Under the pieces are notes generated by a model that saw only the letters and a list, made by a program, of their open reading frames with translations, made no database searches and was not told the origin of the DNA. From CALMFG01 sp963666035 (GTDB taxonomy: Bacteria; Bacillota; Clostridia; Christensenellales; CALMFG01), in the NCBI GenBank assembly GCA_963666035.2, contig CAXXJI010000020.1, forward strand, positions 1-64,000: a stretch of DNA of 64,000 nt, in the 5' to 3' direction. A program made the position numbers and the translations under genes. Numbering within the stretch: position 1 is the first letter of the stretch; every line of letters begins with the position of its first letter. Positions 8,912 through 17,746 of this stretch are shown here, piece after piece.

Positions 8912-8927
8912 TGTCTGCTCTTTTTTT
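8895..8927. terminator. Bidirectional intrinsic terminator
   Basis: AGAGCAGAC pairs with GTCTGCTCT (13 pairs when the flanking A/T runs are included) around a short loop containing the aroQ stop, followed by T7. The complementary A run on the other side gives a T run on the minus strand, so it can also end the convergent CapA gene. Confidence 0.85.
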
Positions 8928-10253
8928 CTACTCATCCTGTTTTTCGCGCCACGCTTTGTCTTTGGGCGAAACATAAATTTCGTATGGATATTCGATATAG
9001 GATCCGTCCAGGGGTGTGGCCACTTCGGGATCAATCAAATCCGCCATATCGTTATATGCGTAAGTGACCTTTTCCTGATCGCGCCGATACCAGTAATCCA
9101 GCGAAGCAAAGAGCGCTTCGTTGTGAAGATAAGCACCGGCAGGCAGAACACGATGATCTTCTGCGAATTTAAAGGTGATACGGGTGTGCCGAATGAGCGT
9201 CGGAACATAGGTCATATGACCAATGCTGATATCGCCCTTAACGTCCTTTGTGATGGGCAGATACAGCACGATGCCCGCGATATTATATCGGTCGCGTTGG
9301 TTACAGATAAAGTTCCCCAGCGAATAGGCCACAACACCTTCCCGGGACGTACCGTCTTCGGCTTCCACCGTGTAGCGCTTGATGGGCTGTACCACGTGCG
9401 GATGATGCCCCAAGATGATATCCGCACCTGCGGCGATATATTCTTTGGCCAAATCCTCGTGCGCCGAAGAATACTCGCGGCTGAATTCCTCACCCCAGTG
9501 AAAAGCCAAAACCACGACGTCCGCGCCGAGATCGCGCACATTTTTGATGTCCTTTCTCACTAAATCTTCGTCTTCCCACAACCGCTGACTGATATAACCG
9601 TCTCCCGCCCGCTTGATGGTGGAGGATTCGTAGGCATATGCGATTACAGCGACCTTGATGCCCTTGATATCCTTGATGTAGTATTCATTATAATCTTCCT
9701 CACCCAAGTAGAGCCCAGTATGGTCCATGCCGAGTGCATCCAGATTGGCAAGGGTGTTTTTAATTCCTTCATCGCCGTAGTCGGTCACATGGTTGTTTCC
9801 GAGCGTGACGAGGTCAAAACCGATGGCCTGCAGGTTTGAAACAAACACGTTTGGCGAATTGAAGATGGGGTAGCCCGAATAGCCGGCTTCTTTTCCGGTC
9901 AGCGTGGTCTCCAGATTGGCGATGGCAAAATCAGCCGACTCAATAGCGGGTTTGATCTCGATCAACGAGGGCAGGAAGTTATAGACACCATCCCTAGGGT
10001 CATAATCATAGATCATCTGTGAATCATGTACCATGGCGTCACCCACGCCAGCGAGCACGATGGTGACTGGCGTCGGTTCTGGGGAAGGGCTAGGTGCAGG
10101 CATCGATTCTGCCGTCGGCAGAGCCACCGTCTCGATCAGCTTCGTTGGAGATGCCGTAGGCTGTAAAGCATCGCCGCCGGATCCGGAGCATCCGACGAAA
10201 ACGGCCAGTAATAGGGCTAATATAATAGCTATATAAAGATAAGTCTTATTCAT
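8928..10253 (-). CDS. CapA-family metallophosphatase-fold lipoprotein
   Basis: A 441-residue exported lipoprotein: N-terminal hydrophobic helix and lipobox FVGC (Cys about 22), then a Ser/Pro/Thr-rich linker (about 25-65) and a CapA/PgsA domain. Visible family motifs are GVGDAMVHDSQ, ANLETTLTGK, GNNHVTDYG, AFHWGEEF, LGHHPHVVQP and YSLGNFI, which match the calcineurin-like metal-binding fold. CapA proteins are linked to poly-gamma-glutamate synthesis or export, but no pgsBC genes are nearby, so the substrate is unknown. It follows the pseudouridine-synthase homologue by 12 bases on the same strand and is probably cotranscribed. Confidence 0.88.
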   Translation of the reverse strand: MNKTYLYIAIILALLLAVFVGCSGSGGDALQPTASPTKLIETVALPTAESMPAPSPSPEPTPVTIVLAGVGDAMVHDSQMIYDYDPRDGVYNFLPSLIEIKPAIESADFAIANLETTLTGKEAGYSGYPIFNSPNVFVSNLQAIGFDLVTLGNNHVTDYGDEGIKNTLANLDALGMDHTGLYLGEEDYNEYYIKDIKGIKVAVIAYAYESSTIKRAGDGYISQRLWEDEDLVRKDIKNVRDLGADVVVLAFHWGEEFSREYSSAHEDLAKEYIAAGADIILGHHPHVVQPIKRYTVEAEDGTSREGVVAYSLGNFICNQRDRYNIAGIVLYLPITKDVKGDISIGHMTYVPTLIRHTRITFKFAEDHRVLPAGAYLHNEALFASLDYWYRRDQEKVTYAYNDMADLIDPEVATPLDGSYIEYPYEIYVSPKDKAWREKQDE

Positions 10254-10265
10254 GATTTTTTCGTG

Positions 10266-11177
10266 TTACTGCCTTTCTTTAGTCAGGTTATTCGGGTATG
10301 TGATCTCATCCATTTGGATGGTCACTTGATTTAAGTATTCAAACATATGCCCGCCGCCCAGCGTGAATTTCAGCTGGGTCAGCCAAAGGGCCTGATAGTC
10401 CGTGTAATATTTTTTGTTGATTCGGCGGTTGCCAAAGTCGGGATCGCCCACCACAGGGAAGCCGAGGAAAGCGGTATGCGCATTCACCTGATCTTTTAAA
10501 AAAGTGATAGGCTCGGCGCGAAGCACCGCGCATTTGCCAATACGCCTTAGGACATGAAAGCGCGTAGCGCAAGCCACACTGGTTTCCTTCGGGCGGGTAT
10601 AGAATTTGCCGGAGGAGTCGATATAATGATACTCCTCACCTTTGTCATAGACAGGGCCGCCGAAGACAATCGCTTCAAACAGGGCTTTAATCCGCCGTTG
10701 AGCCAATGCCGTGACAATAAACCGATAGGCTTCCTCGTATTTGGCGATTAAAAGAATTCCGCCTGCGGTTTCGGGGAGCGTATAGCAAAGGTAGGGGACA
10801 GTCAGGGACTCCACCGAATACTCGCCTTTTTGCAGCATATATTCCAAGACCAGATCGTATACGTTGATCTCGCCAGAACGTTTTTCGTCGAACGATTTGA
10901 TGCCCGGCATCTTCTCAATTGCGATAAAGCTTTCATCTTCATACAGGATATCCAAAACTGGAGCCAAACCCAGATGGAAAAACAATAGATTGAGCTCAAT
11001 CGTATCGCCGTCAAAAACGGTCTCATCCCGCTTGGCTGGTTTCCCGTTTAAGATGATATCGCCCCGGAGTATGCCAAGAAAGACAGCTTCCTCGGATGCA
11101 CAGGGATAGACAAAGCGGATATAATCGGACAGGAACATACCCTCCCGCGTGGTGTTTTCAGCGATTATTTTTCTCAT
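10266..11177 (-). CDS. RluA-family pseudouridine synthase homologue, catalytic Asp missing
   Basis: The 303-residue protein has an N-terminal S4-like RNA-binding segment (about 15-70, with ILRGDIILNGKPAKRDETVFDGDTI) and an RluA-type core (ILYEDESFIAIEKMPGI, GGILLIAKYEEAYRF, FLKDQVNAHTAFLGFPVVGDPDFGN). In active RluA enzymes the segment before GxLL reads HRLDxxTSG, where Asp is catalytic. Here it reads CYTLPETAG, so the Asp aligns with Leu and the Arg with Tyr. It is therefore probably not a working pseudouridine synthase; an RNA-binding role is possible. First gene of the minus-strand pair with capA. Confidence 0.8.
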   Translation of the reverse strand: MRKIIAENTTREGMFLSDYIRFVYPCASEEAVFLGILRGDIILNGKPAKRDETVFDGDTIELNLLFFHLGLAPVLDILYEDESFIAIEKMPGIKSFDEKRSGEINVYDLVLEYMLQKGEYSVESLTVPYLCYTLPETAGGILLIAKYEEAYRFIVTALAQRRIKALFEAIVFGGPVYDKGEEYHYIDSSGKFYTRPKETSVACATRFHVLRRIGKCAVLRAEPITFLKDQVNAHTAFLGFPVVGDPDFGNRRINKKYYTDYQALWLTQLKFTLGGGHMFEYLNQVTIQMDEITYPNNLTKERQ

Positions 11178-11281
11178 TCAGTCAGTTTGTCTGCTTTCCT
11201 TGATATCATGGGTCATTTTACACTGTTGACCGTATGATTGCAAGAGACGCGCTGTGAATTAAAAGTTCAAAAACAATTGAT

Positions 11282-11310
11282 TTGAACAAACAACCTAGAG
11301 ATGTTATAGT
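11282..11310 (+). promoter_or_regulatory. Promoter of the def-thiN operon
   Basis: TTGAAC (11282-11287) and TATAGT (11305-11310) are 17 bases apart, with TG just upstream of the -10. It lies 72 bases before def. Confidence 0.65.
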
Positions 11311-11381
11311 ATAAAATAGAAAAAAGCGTCAGGGATATACCGGCGATACGATAGTTTGTATACTGAAAAAAAGGAGTAGAA

Positions 11382-11876
11382 ATGGCACAAAGGAACATAC
11401 AAAAAGGCGAAGACAACCCGAGACTTCGAAAAAAGTCTAAAACGGTGACAAAAATTGATGACCGGATCAAAGAACTGGTCGAGGATATGAAAGAAACACT
11501 GGCCGCTGAGGAAGGTGTCGGTTTGGCCGCGCCGCAGGTGGGCGTATTAAAGCGTGTCATTATCGTTGACGACGGCAACGGTGTGTTTGAGATCATCAAT
11601 CCGGTGATATCCAATTCCCAAGGGTCGCAGATTGGCGTTGAAGGGTGTTTGTCCCTTCTGCCCAAAAGCGGTTATGTGGATCGACCCAAAACGCTGACCG
11701 TGAACGGCCTTAATTTGGCTGGGGAAGCGATCAAGATTGATGCGGAAGATTTTTTGGCGCGCATCGTCTGTCATGAGGTGGACCATCTGGAAGGTGTACT
11801 CTTCACTGACAAAGTGATACCCGAGGATGAACTGGAAGAGATACCGGAAGAAGACGAGGAAGCGCCCGAGATATGA
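11382..11876 (+). CDS. def: Peptide deformylase
   Basis: Removes the formyl group from nascent N-terminal methionine. All three motifs are present in 164 residues: GVGLAAPQVG (about 46-55), EGCLSLLP (about 87-94) and HEVDHLEG (near 131), giving the metal-binding Cys and two His. The C-terminal 25 residues are an acidic Glu/Asp tail, longer than usual for the type 1 enzyme. RBS AAGGAG. Overlaps fmt by four bases, the normal pairing since Fmt and Def work at opposite ends of the formylation cycle. Confidence 0.95.
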   Translation: MAQRNIQKGEDNPRLRKKSKTVTKIDDRIKELVEDMKETLAAEEGVGLAAPQVGVLKRVIIVDDGNGVFEIINPVISNSQGSQIGVEGCLSLLPKSGYVDRPKTLTVNGLNLAGEAIKIDAEDFLARIVCHEVDHLEGVLFTDKVIPEDELEEIPEEDEEAPEI

Positions 11877-12805
11877 GAATCGGTTTTTTCGGTACGCCGT
11901 ACTTTGCCGTACCCAGCCTTAAAATGCTGGCAGGCGAGGGATATAACGTGGTTGGCGTATTCTGCCAGCCGGACAGAAAGAGCGGCAGAGGACACAAGGT
12001 GTCCTTTTCTCCCATCAAGGAGAAAGCGCTGGAACTCGGTTTGCCCGTCTTTCAGTTTGAGAAGATTAAAAACCCAGAGGCGGTCAAGCAGATAGAAGAT
12101 TTAAACCTGGATCTGATGGTGACGGCGGCTTATGGACAAATTCTATCGCAGGCGATTTTGGATGCGCCGAAATACGGTTGTATCAATGTGCATGCGTCGC
12201 TTCTGCCCAAATACCGCGGCGCGGCGCCCATTCAATGGGCCATTATCAACGGCGAAACATCCACCGGCATCACCACCATGTTCACGGACATCGGGCTGGA
12301 TACCGGCGATATGCTGTTAAAACGCGCGGTACCCATCGGGCCGGAAGAGACTGGCGGCGAGCTATATGAACGACTGGCGGTTTTGGGTGCGGATGTTTTA
12401 AAAGATACGCTGGAAGCACTGCGGGAGGGCACGCTGGTTCGGTCGCCGCAAAAAGAGGAAGAAGCGTCCTATTATCCTATGCTGACCAAAGAGATGGCTA
12501 AACTGGATTTTACCCAGAGCGCCAAACAGTTGATTGACCGCGTGCGCGCGCTGTATCCCATCATGCGCTGTCATGCCAGCCTGAATGGCGAGGATGTTAA
12601 GCTGATTCAGCTGAAGTCTGCGCAAACTGGGGCAAAGGGAAAGCCGGGCGAAGTGTTGACCGCTGATGCGAAGCAAGGATTAATTATTCAGACAGGCGAG
12701 GGCGCGGTGGAAACGGTGCAAATACAGTATCCCGGCGGCAAGGTCATGGAAGCGAAAGCGTCGCTGTTGGGCAAGCCGATTGCGGTGGGTGACGTTTTTG
12801 AATAG
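11873..12805 (+). CDS. fmt: Methionyl-tRNA formyltransferase
   Basis: Formylates initiator Met-tRNA with 10-formyltetrahydrofolate. The 310-residue protein has the N-terminal FFGTPYFAVP start, QPDRKSGRG, the catalytic region INVHASLLPKYRGAAPIQ and the conserved Asp in DIGLDTGDML, then the C-terminal OB-like domain (about 205-305). Translationally coupled to def (ATGA) and overlapping the rsmB start. Confidence 0.96.
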   Translation: MRIGFFGTPYFAVPSLKMLAGEGYNVVGVFCQPDRKSGRGHKVSFSPIKEKALELGLPVFQFEKIKNPEAVKQIEDLNLDLMVTAAYGQILSQAILDAPKYGCINVHASLLPKYRGAAPIQWAIINGETSTGITTMFTDIGLDTGDMLLKRAVPIGPEETGGELYERLAVLGADVLKDTLEALREGTLVRSPQKEEEASYYPMLTKEMAKLDFTQSAKQLIDRVRALYPIMRCHASLNGEDVKLIQLKSAQTGAKGKPGEVLTADAKQGLIIQTGEGAVETVQIQYPGGKVMEAKASLLGKPIAVGDVFE

Positions 12806-14117
12806 ATCGGCCAGATTCTATGCGCACGGTGTGCTGAAAAAAGTGCTCAGCGACGGCGCATTTTTAAATATGGCACTAAAAGATGTCACCGGTTTAAACA
12901 AACAGGATATGGCGATGGTGACGCGGTTGTCGAATGCTACGATAGCGCATTTAAACCAGATCGATTTTGTGTTAAATCCGCTGTTTTCAGGGAAACGGGT
13001 GCATGCATCGGTCCGTTTAATCCTGCGAATGGCGGCCTGTGAGGTGATGTTTTTAAACACACCCACTCGCGCGGCCGTGTTTGAGGCGGTCAGTCTGACA
13101 CGGGAGATTGGTAAAGAACTGCTTTCCGGCTTTGTCAATGCGGTGCTGCGCCGCCTGATTGAAGTTAAGGATGACATCGTTTATCCTGATCCTGAAAAAG
13201 ATATGGCCGGGTACTTGCGCATCTTCACCGGATATCCTGAATGGCTGATCGGTGAGATGATTGAGGATTATGGCGAAAATTTTGCATATCAGCTGATGAC
13301 TTTTTCGCCGGATCATAACCGCACCCATATACGGCTTAATACATTGGCCGATACGCCGGAAAATGTATTACGCAAGCTTGAAAAGCAAGGGTTGGAAGTC
13401 CTGCCCGACGGGGTGTTTGAAGACGGCGCGGATATCTTGCATTTTTCCGGTATCGCCGAGAACGAAAGCTACCGCAAAGGTGACTTGGCGGTGATGGGGT
13501 TGGCCAGCATGCTGTGCGTACGATTGGCGGGAGTGGAAAAAAACATGCGTGTGCTGGATGCTTGTGCCGCACCGGGCGGCAAAACCGCCTATCTTGCGGC
13601 AATGATGGAAAACTCAGGAGAAATATCGGCGTGGGATATCCATCCGCATCGGGTGGAATTGATAGAAAAGAACATGGAGCGGCTGAGGTGTACAAACGTG
13701 ACGGCCGAGGTGAAGGACGCCGCAGCGTATGATGCGGCGCTGAAAAATAAGTTCGACCTGGTTTTTTTGGACTTACCCTGCTCTTCTTTGGGATTAGCCT
13801 ATAAAAAGCCGGATGTACGACTGAACAAAACCAAGGCGGACGTGGAAAGTTTGGCGGCGCTGCAAAAAGACATCATCAACGCGGCCAAGAACTATGTCAA
13901 GCCGGGCGGCACCCTGATGATGACCACCTGCTCCATCACACGGGATGAGAGCGACCTTGGCTGGTTTTTTAAGAAGAATAAAAATTTTATCGAGCAAAAG
14001 CTGGATATGCCCAAAGGCATGGAATACGTGAAAAAAACACACGGAATTCAGTTGTTACCGCATATCAGCTACATGGATGGATTTTTTATATGCAAAGCCA
14101 AAAGAAACCCCTCTTAG
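12798..14117 (+). CDS. rsmB: 16S rRNA m5C967 methyltransferase
   Basis: RsmB/Sun methylates C967 of 16S rRNA. The N-terminal 130 residues form the NusB-like RNA-binding domain and the rest is the SAM methyltransferase with LDACAAPGGKTAYLA, DLPCSSLG and the catalytic Cys in MTTCSITRDESD. No ATG is available; TTG 12798 is preferred because GGTGGGTGA lies about seven bases upstream, but TTG 12780 and GTG 12789 in the same frame are possible. It overlaps the fmt stop and the rlmN start. Confidence 0.9.
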   Translation: MNRSARFYAHGVLKKVLSDGAFLNMALKDVTGLNKQDMAMVTRLSNATIAHLNQIDFVLNPLFSGKRVHASVRLILRMAACEVMFLNTPTRAAVFEAVSLTREIGKELLSGFVNAVLRRLIEVKDDIVYPDPEKDMAGYLRIFTGYPEWLIGEMIEDYGENFAYQLMTFSPDHNRTHIRLNTLADTPENVLRKLEKQGLEVLPDGVFEDGADILHFSGIAENESYRKGDLAVMGLASMLCVRLAGVEKNMRVLDACAAPGGKTAYLAAMMENSGEISAWDIHPHRVELIEKNMERLRCTNVTAEVKDAAAYDAALKNKFDLVFLDLPCSSLGLAYKKPDVRLNKTKADVESLAALQKDIINAAKNYVKPGGTLMMTTCSITRDESDLGWFFKKNKNFIEQKLDMPKGMEYVKKTHGIQLLPHISYMDGFFICKAKRNPS

Positions 14118-15142
14118 ATTTATCATTGGAAGCCTTGACGGATTTGGTGATTGAACTGGGCGAAAAAAAGTTTCGTGCCGAACAGTTGTATCTTTGGCTG
14201 AATCGGGGCGTATCGTTTTCATCCATGAGCAATCTGCCGGAAGCCTTTTTGGCTCACCTTTCAGAAGAATATACCGAAGGATATGCAGAAATTTTAAATA
14301 AGCAGATATCGAAAGACGGCACAACCAAATACCTGTTGACGTTTGGCGACGGTGTTAGCGCGGAAGCGGTTCTGATGAAACAGTCCTACGGCAACACATT
14401 GTGCATTTCCACTCAAGCCGGATGCCGGATGGGCTGTGCGTTTTGTGCTTCGGGAGCATGCGGACTGCAAAGAAACCTGTCCGCGGGCGAGATACTCGCC
14501 GAGGTGCTGGCGGCCAAGACAGACGGCAATGCGGTGAATAATCTTGTGCTGATGGGTATGGGCGAACCTTTTGATAATTACGATAACGTGGTGAAATTCA
14601 TTCGCCTGGTCAACCATCCTAAGGGGCTGAATATCGGTATGCGGTCTATCTCGCTTTCCACCTGTGGGTTGGTGCCGAGCATCATCGCCTTTGCGGACGA
14701 AGGTCTGCCGGTGACGCTGGCGATCTCTCTGCACGCGCCGAATGATGGGGTGCGCAAGCAGATTATGCCGATTGCAAACAAATACACGATGGGCGAGGTG
14801 CTGGACGCGGCCAAATACTACTTTAATAAAACAGGGCGCCGGGTTATAATAGAATATGTTCTGCTGGACGGCATCAACGCCAGCCCGGCAGACGCGGCAG
14901 AGCTGGCAGGCCGTCTGAAAGGCTTAAACAGTCACGTCAACCTCATCCCATACAACGCAGTCGGCGGCGCGTTTAAAGCGCCGGACAAAGCGGCGGTGGA
15001 TGCGTTTCGTCAGATATTGGAACGGCATAAGGTGGGCGCCACTGTGCGCAAGACCAGCGGAGATGATATTGACGGCGCGTGCGGGCAGCTGCGACTGAAA
15101 CATATAAAAAAAGTTGACGAGGAAAATCAAGCATTTGATTGA
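14090..15142 (+). CDS. rlmN: 23S rRNA/tRNA (adenine-C2) methyltransferase
   Basis: Radical-SAM enzyme methylating A2503 of 23S rRNA and A37 of some tRNAs. The 350-residue protein has the cluster-binding CRMGCAFC (about 113-120), GMGEPFDNYDNV, and the C-terminal region ATVRKTSGDDIDGACGQL whose Cys takes part in methyl transfer. Starts inside the end of rsmB (28-base overlap). Confidence 0.96.
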   Translation: MQSQKKPLLDLSLEALTDLVIELGEKKFRAEQLYLWLNRGVSFSSMSNLPEAFLAHLSEEYTEGYAEILNKQISKDGTTKYLLTFGDGVSAEAVLMKQSYGNTLCISTQAGCRMGCAFCASGACGLQRNLSAGEILAEVLAAKTDGNAVNNLVLMGMGEPFDNYDNVVKFIRLVNHPKGLNIGMRSISLSTCGLVPSIIAFADEGLPVTLAISLHAPNDGVRKQIMPIANKYTMGEVLDAAKYYFNKTGRRVIIEYVLLDGINASPADAAELAGRLKGLNSHVNLIPYNAVGGAFKAPDKAAVDAFRQILERHKVGATVRKTSGDDIDGACGQLRLKHIKKVDEENQAFD

Positions 15143-15872
15143 TATCGGCAAAACCACACACTTGGGAAAAATTCGGCAGATCAACGAGGATTCTTTTTTA
15201 ATCGATAAAAAGGATACTTTTGTTCTGCTTGTCGTTGCTGATGGTATGGGCGGACATAATGCGGGCGAGGTGGCCAGCGCTATGGCAACCCGATGTATCT
15301 TAGAATATATTGATGAAAACAGTGTGGACGATGCCGAAGATGCTTTGCGTTCGGCTATCTGCTACGCCAATAAAGAGATTCATCACAGCGCGTCCAGCGT
15401 ACAGAAGAATCACGGAATGGGCACGACGGTGACTGCGGCGCTGATTAAGGGAAATTCAGCGGTGGTGGCCAATGTGGGGGACAGCCGGGCCTATCTGTTC
15501 AGTCAAGGGGAACTAACGCAAATCACGAAGGACCATTCATTTGTCCAGCAGCTGGTGGACAAAAAACTCATCACACACGAAGAAGCAAAAACGCATCCGC
15601 GACGCAACCTGATTACGCGAGCGGTGGGCACGGCAAAGCGGATTGTGGTGGATACGTTTAAACTGCAATTGAAGAAGGGCGATAAGCTGATGCTCTGTTC
15701 GGACGGCTTAACGGGCCATGTGCCGGATGAAAAGATCGCTTCTGTGCTGGATTCGAAAAGCGATGCGGGTGCGTTGGCATATTTGTTGCAAGCCGAAGCG
15801 CTGAAGATGGGTGGATCGGACAATATCACGATTGTAATTGCAAAAATAATCGAAGAAGAAACGAAGAGATGA
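15135..15872 (+). CDS. stp: PP2C-type Ser/Thr phosphatase
   Basis: Dephosphorylates targets of the adjacent PASTA kinase. Motifs: RQINEDSF near the N-terminus, DGMGGHNAGE (metal binding), GTTVTAALI, VGDSRAYLF, SDGLTGHV and GSDNITIV. The frame is open from TTG 15114, but TTG 15135 (MIDIGKTTHLGK) fits family N-termini and has GAGG 12 bases upstream; there is no ATG. It overlaps the kinase by four bases, the usual stp-prkC pairing. Confidence 0.92.
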   Translation: MIDIGKTTHLGKIRQINEDSFLIDKKDTFVLLVVADGMGGHNAGEVASAMATRCILEYIDENSVDDAEDALRSAICYANKEIHHSASSVQKNHGMGTTVTAALIKGNSAVVANVGDSRAYLFSQGELTQITKDHSFVQQLVDKKLITHEEAKTHPRRNLITRAVGTAKRIVVDTFKLQLKKGDKLMLCSDGLTGHVPDEKIASVLDSKSDAGALAYLLQAEALKMGGSDNITIVIAKIIEEETKR

Positions 15873-17746
15873 TCGGTAAAATCCTGGACGATCGATATGA
15901 GGTTTTAGAACAGATAGATGCCGGGGGCACATCCGACGTCTACCGTGCAGTCGATCGTAGAACAAAAAATATTGTGGCGATCAAGGTCTTAAAGCGGGAA
16001 ATCTCGCGGGACCGTGATTTTGTGCGACGATTTGAAACCGAAGTGCAGGCCGCACTGGCGCTGGAACACGGCAATATTGTCAGGGTGCTGGATGCCGGCA
16101 ATACGGAAGAATCCTATTATCTGGTGATGGAATACATCGAAGGCCAAACATTAAAGCAGATGATTCGGGAAGGCGGCGCGATGGAACTTCACCGCGCTGT
16201 GGAGATCGCTATCAGTATCTGCAGTGCCCTGAGTCATGCGCACGCAGAAGGGTTTGTGCACAGGGATATCAAACCCGCGAATATCATGATTCAAAACGAT
16301 GGACAGGTGAAGATCACAGATTTCGGCATTGCGCGCAATACGGCGGTGATGGAGCGCGCAACCCGAAAAAAAACCGTCATCGGCTCGGTGCAGTATATCC
16401 CCCCCGAGCAGATAAAAGGGGAGAGGACGGACCGCCGAACCGATGTGTATGCGCTTGGAATATCATTGTATGAGATGGTTACCGGAACTTTGCCTTTTGA
16501 GGGTGAAACCTCGGTGGAGACGGCGCTGAAACACCTGAATGAGAGGATACCTCAGCCAAAGCGGAAAAACGACAAGATCAACGATGCACTGAACAAGATC
16601 ATCCTAAAAGCCACGCGTAAAAACAAACGCCTGCGGTATCATACGGCGGAGGAATTTGCCGAAGATTTAAGGCAGTGCTTTGAACACCCCGCCGGTGAAT
16701 ATGTGAAACTGGAACCGGACCGTCCGACTTTTTCTCACGCTGATCAGAAAAAATATCACAAGAGGTGGGTTTGGGCGATTGTTGGCGTGGGGATAACAGC
16801 GGTTACCGCGGCGCTGGTTTTGGTGATGCTGGCGATGTTCGGCACGCGGAGCAACGCTCAGGCGACGGCGCCCGCGCCCGTGATGCTACCGTCCTTTGTG
16901 GGGCTAAATGAGACGGAAGCGGTGGAACTGGCTGAACGAAGCGGCGTACAGATATCAAGACTGTATGATTACAGCGCCGAAGTATCCGATGGGAAAGCAA
17001 TGGTGCAGATTCCTGAGGCGGGCAGCATGGTGCAGCCCAATGCCGTAATTGAAGTGACGTTTTCACTGGGACCCGAGATGGCGACCATGCCAAATCTGAT
17101 GAACCGCTCGCTGGAGGAAGCCCGCGATCTTTTAACAGAACTAGGGCTTACGATCGGTGAAGTTGAATATGTGGCGTCGGATCAGCCCGCAGGGTATGTG
17201 GTGGCACAGGACCCCGAAGCGGAAACGCTGGTGCCGCTGGAAGAGACGGTGAACCTAAGCGTTTCTAAAATCATAGATCTCACCCGAGCAGTGGTGCCCG
17301 ATTTTACAGGCATGACGATGGATGAATTAAAAACAGCGTTTGCTGAACTGGATTTTGAAACATGTTTTGCATATATCGAACCGGGGGAAGACGGTGGTGC
17401 TCATAAGAAAGCGGGGATCGTGCTCAACCAAACGCCATATAAGGATACGGAGGAAGAGATCGCAAGTCCGATCTATGTCTGGGTCGGCGCCAATCCGGTC
17501 AATTTTACTAAAAGTGCGGTGTTTACAGTTTGGGCGGAACAGCCGGATACGCTGGTACGGGTGACGCTGGCCGAAGAAGACAACCCGATCGAGTACGTAA
17601 TGATGGAAAGCAAGCTGGACAAGGGGACACAGCATATCTCGGTGGAGCTGACCAGCTTTGAAGCGAAAGAAAAATTTGTGCGGGTGTATGTCAACGAAAT
17701 ATTGGTTGAGGAGACTGAGATCACTTCCTGGGGGAGGGTAAACTAA
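15869..17746 (+). CDS. prkC: PASTA-domain Ser/Thr protein kinase
   Basis: Membrane kinase sensing cell-wall fragments or lipid II. The 625-residue protein has an N-terminal kinase domain (about 10-265; AIKVLK lysine, HRDIKPANIM near 131, DFGIAR), a juxtamembrane segment, one transmembrane helix (about 297-318) and three extracellular PASTA repeats (about 345-552), then a C-terminal domain of about 70 residues of the beta type seen in other clostridial PrkC proteins. Cotranscribed with its phosphatase. A run GGGGGAGGG lies at its 3' end and serves as RBS for rsgA. Confidence 0.95.
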   Translation: MIGKILDDRYEVLEQIDAGGTSDVYRAVDRRTKNIVAIKVLKREISRDRDFVRRFETEVQAALALEHGNIVRVLDAGNTEESYYLVMEYIEGQTLKQMIREGGAMELHRAVEIAISICSALSHAHAEGFVHRDIKPANIMIQNDGQVKITDFGIARNTAVMERATRKKTVIGSVQYIPPEQIKGERTDRRTDVYALGISLYEMVTGTLPFEGETSVETALKHLNERIPQPKRKNDKINDALNKIILKATRKNKRLRYHTAEEFAEDLRQCFEHPAGEYVKLEPDRPTFSHADQKKYHKRWVWAIVGVGITAVTAALVLVMLAMFGTRSNAQATAPAPVMLPSFVGLNETEAVELAERSGVQISRLYDYSAEVSDGKAMVQIPEAGSMVQPNAVIEVTFSLGPEMATMPNLMNRSLEEARDLLTELGLTIGEVEYVASDQPAGYVVAQDPEAETLVPLEETVNLSVSKIIDLTRAVVPDFTGMTMDELKTAFAELDFETCFAYIEPGEDGGAHKKAGIVLNQTPYKDTEEEIASPIYVWVGANPVNFTKSAVFTVWAEQPDTLVRVTLAEEDNPIEYVMMESKLDKGTQHISVELTSFEAKEKFVRVYVNEILVEETEITSWGRVN

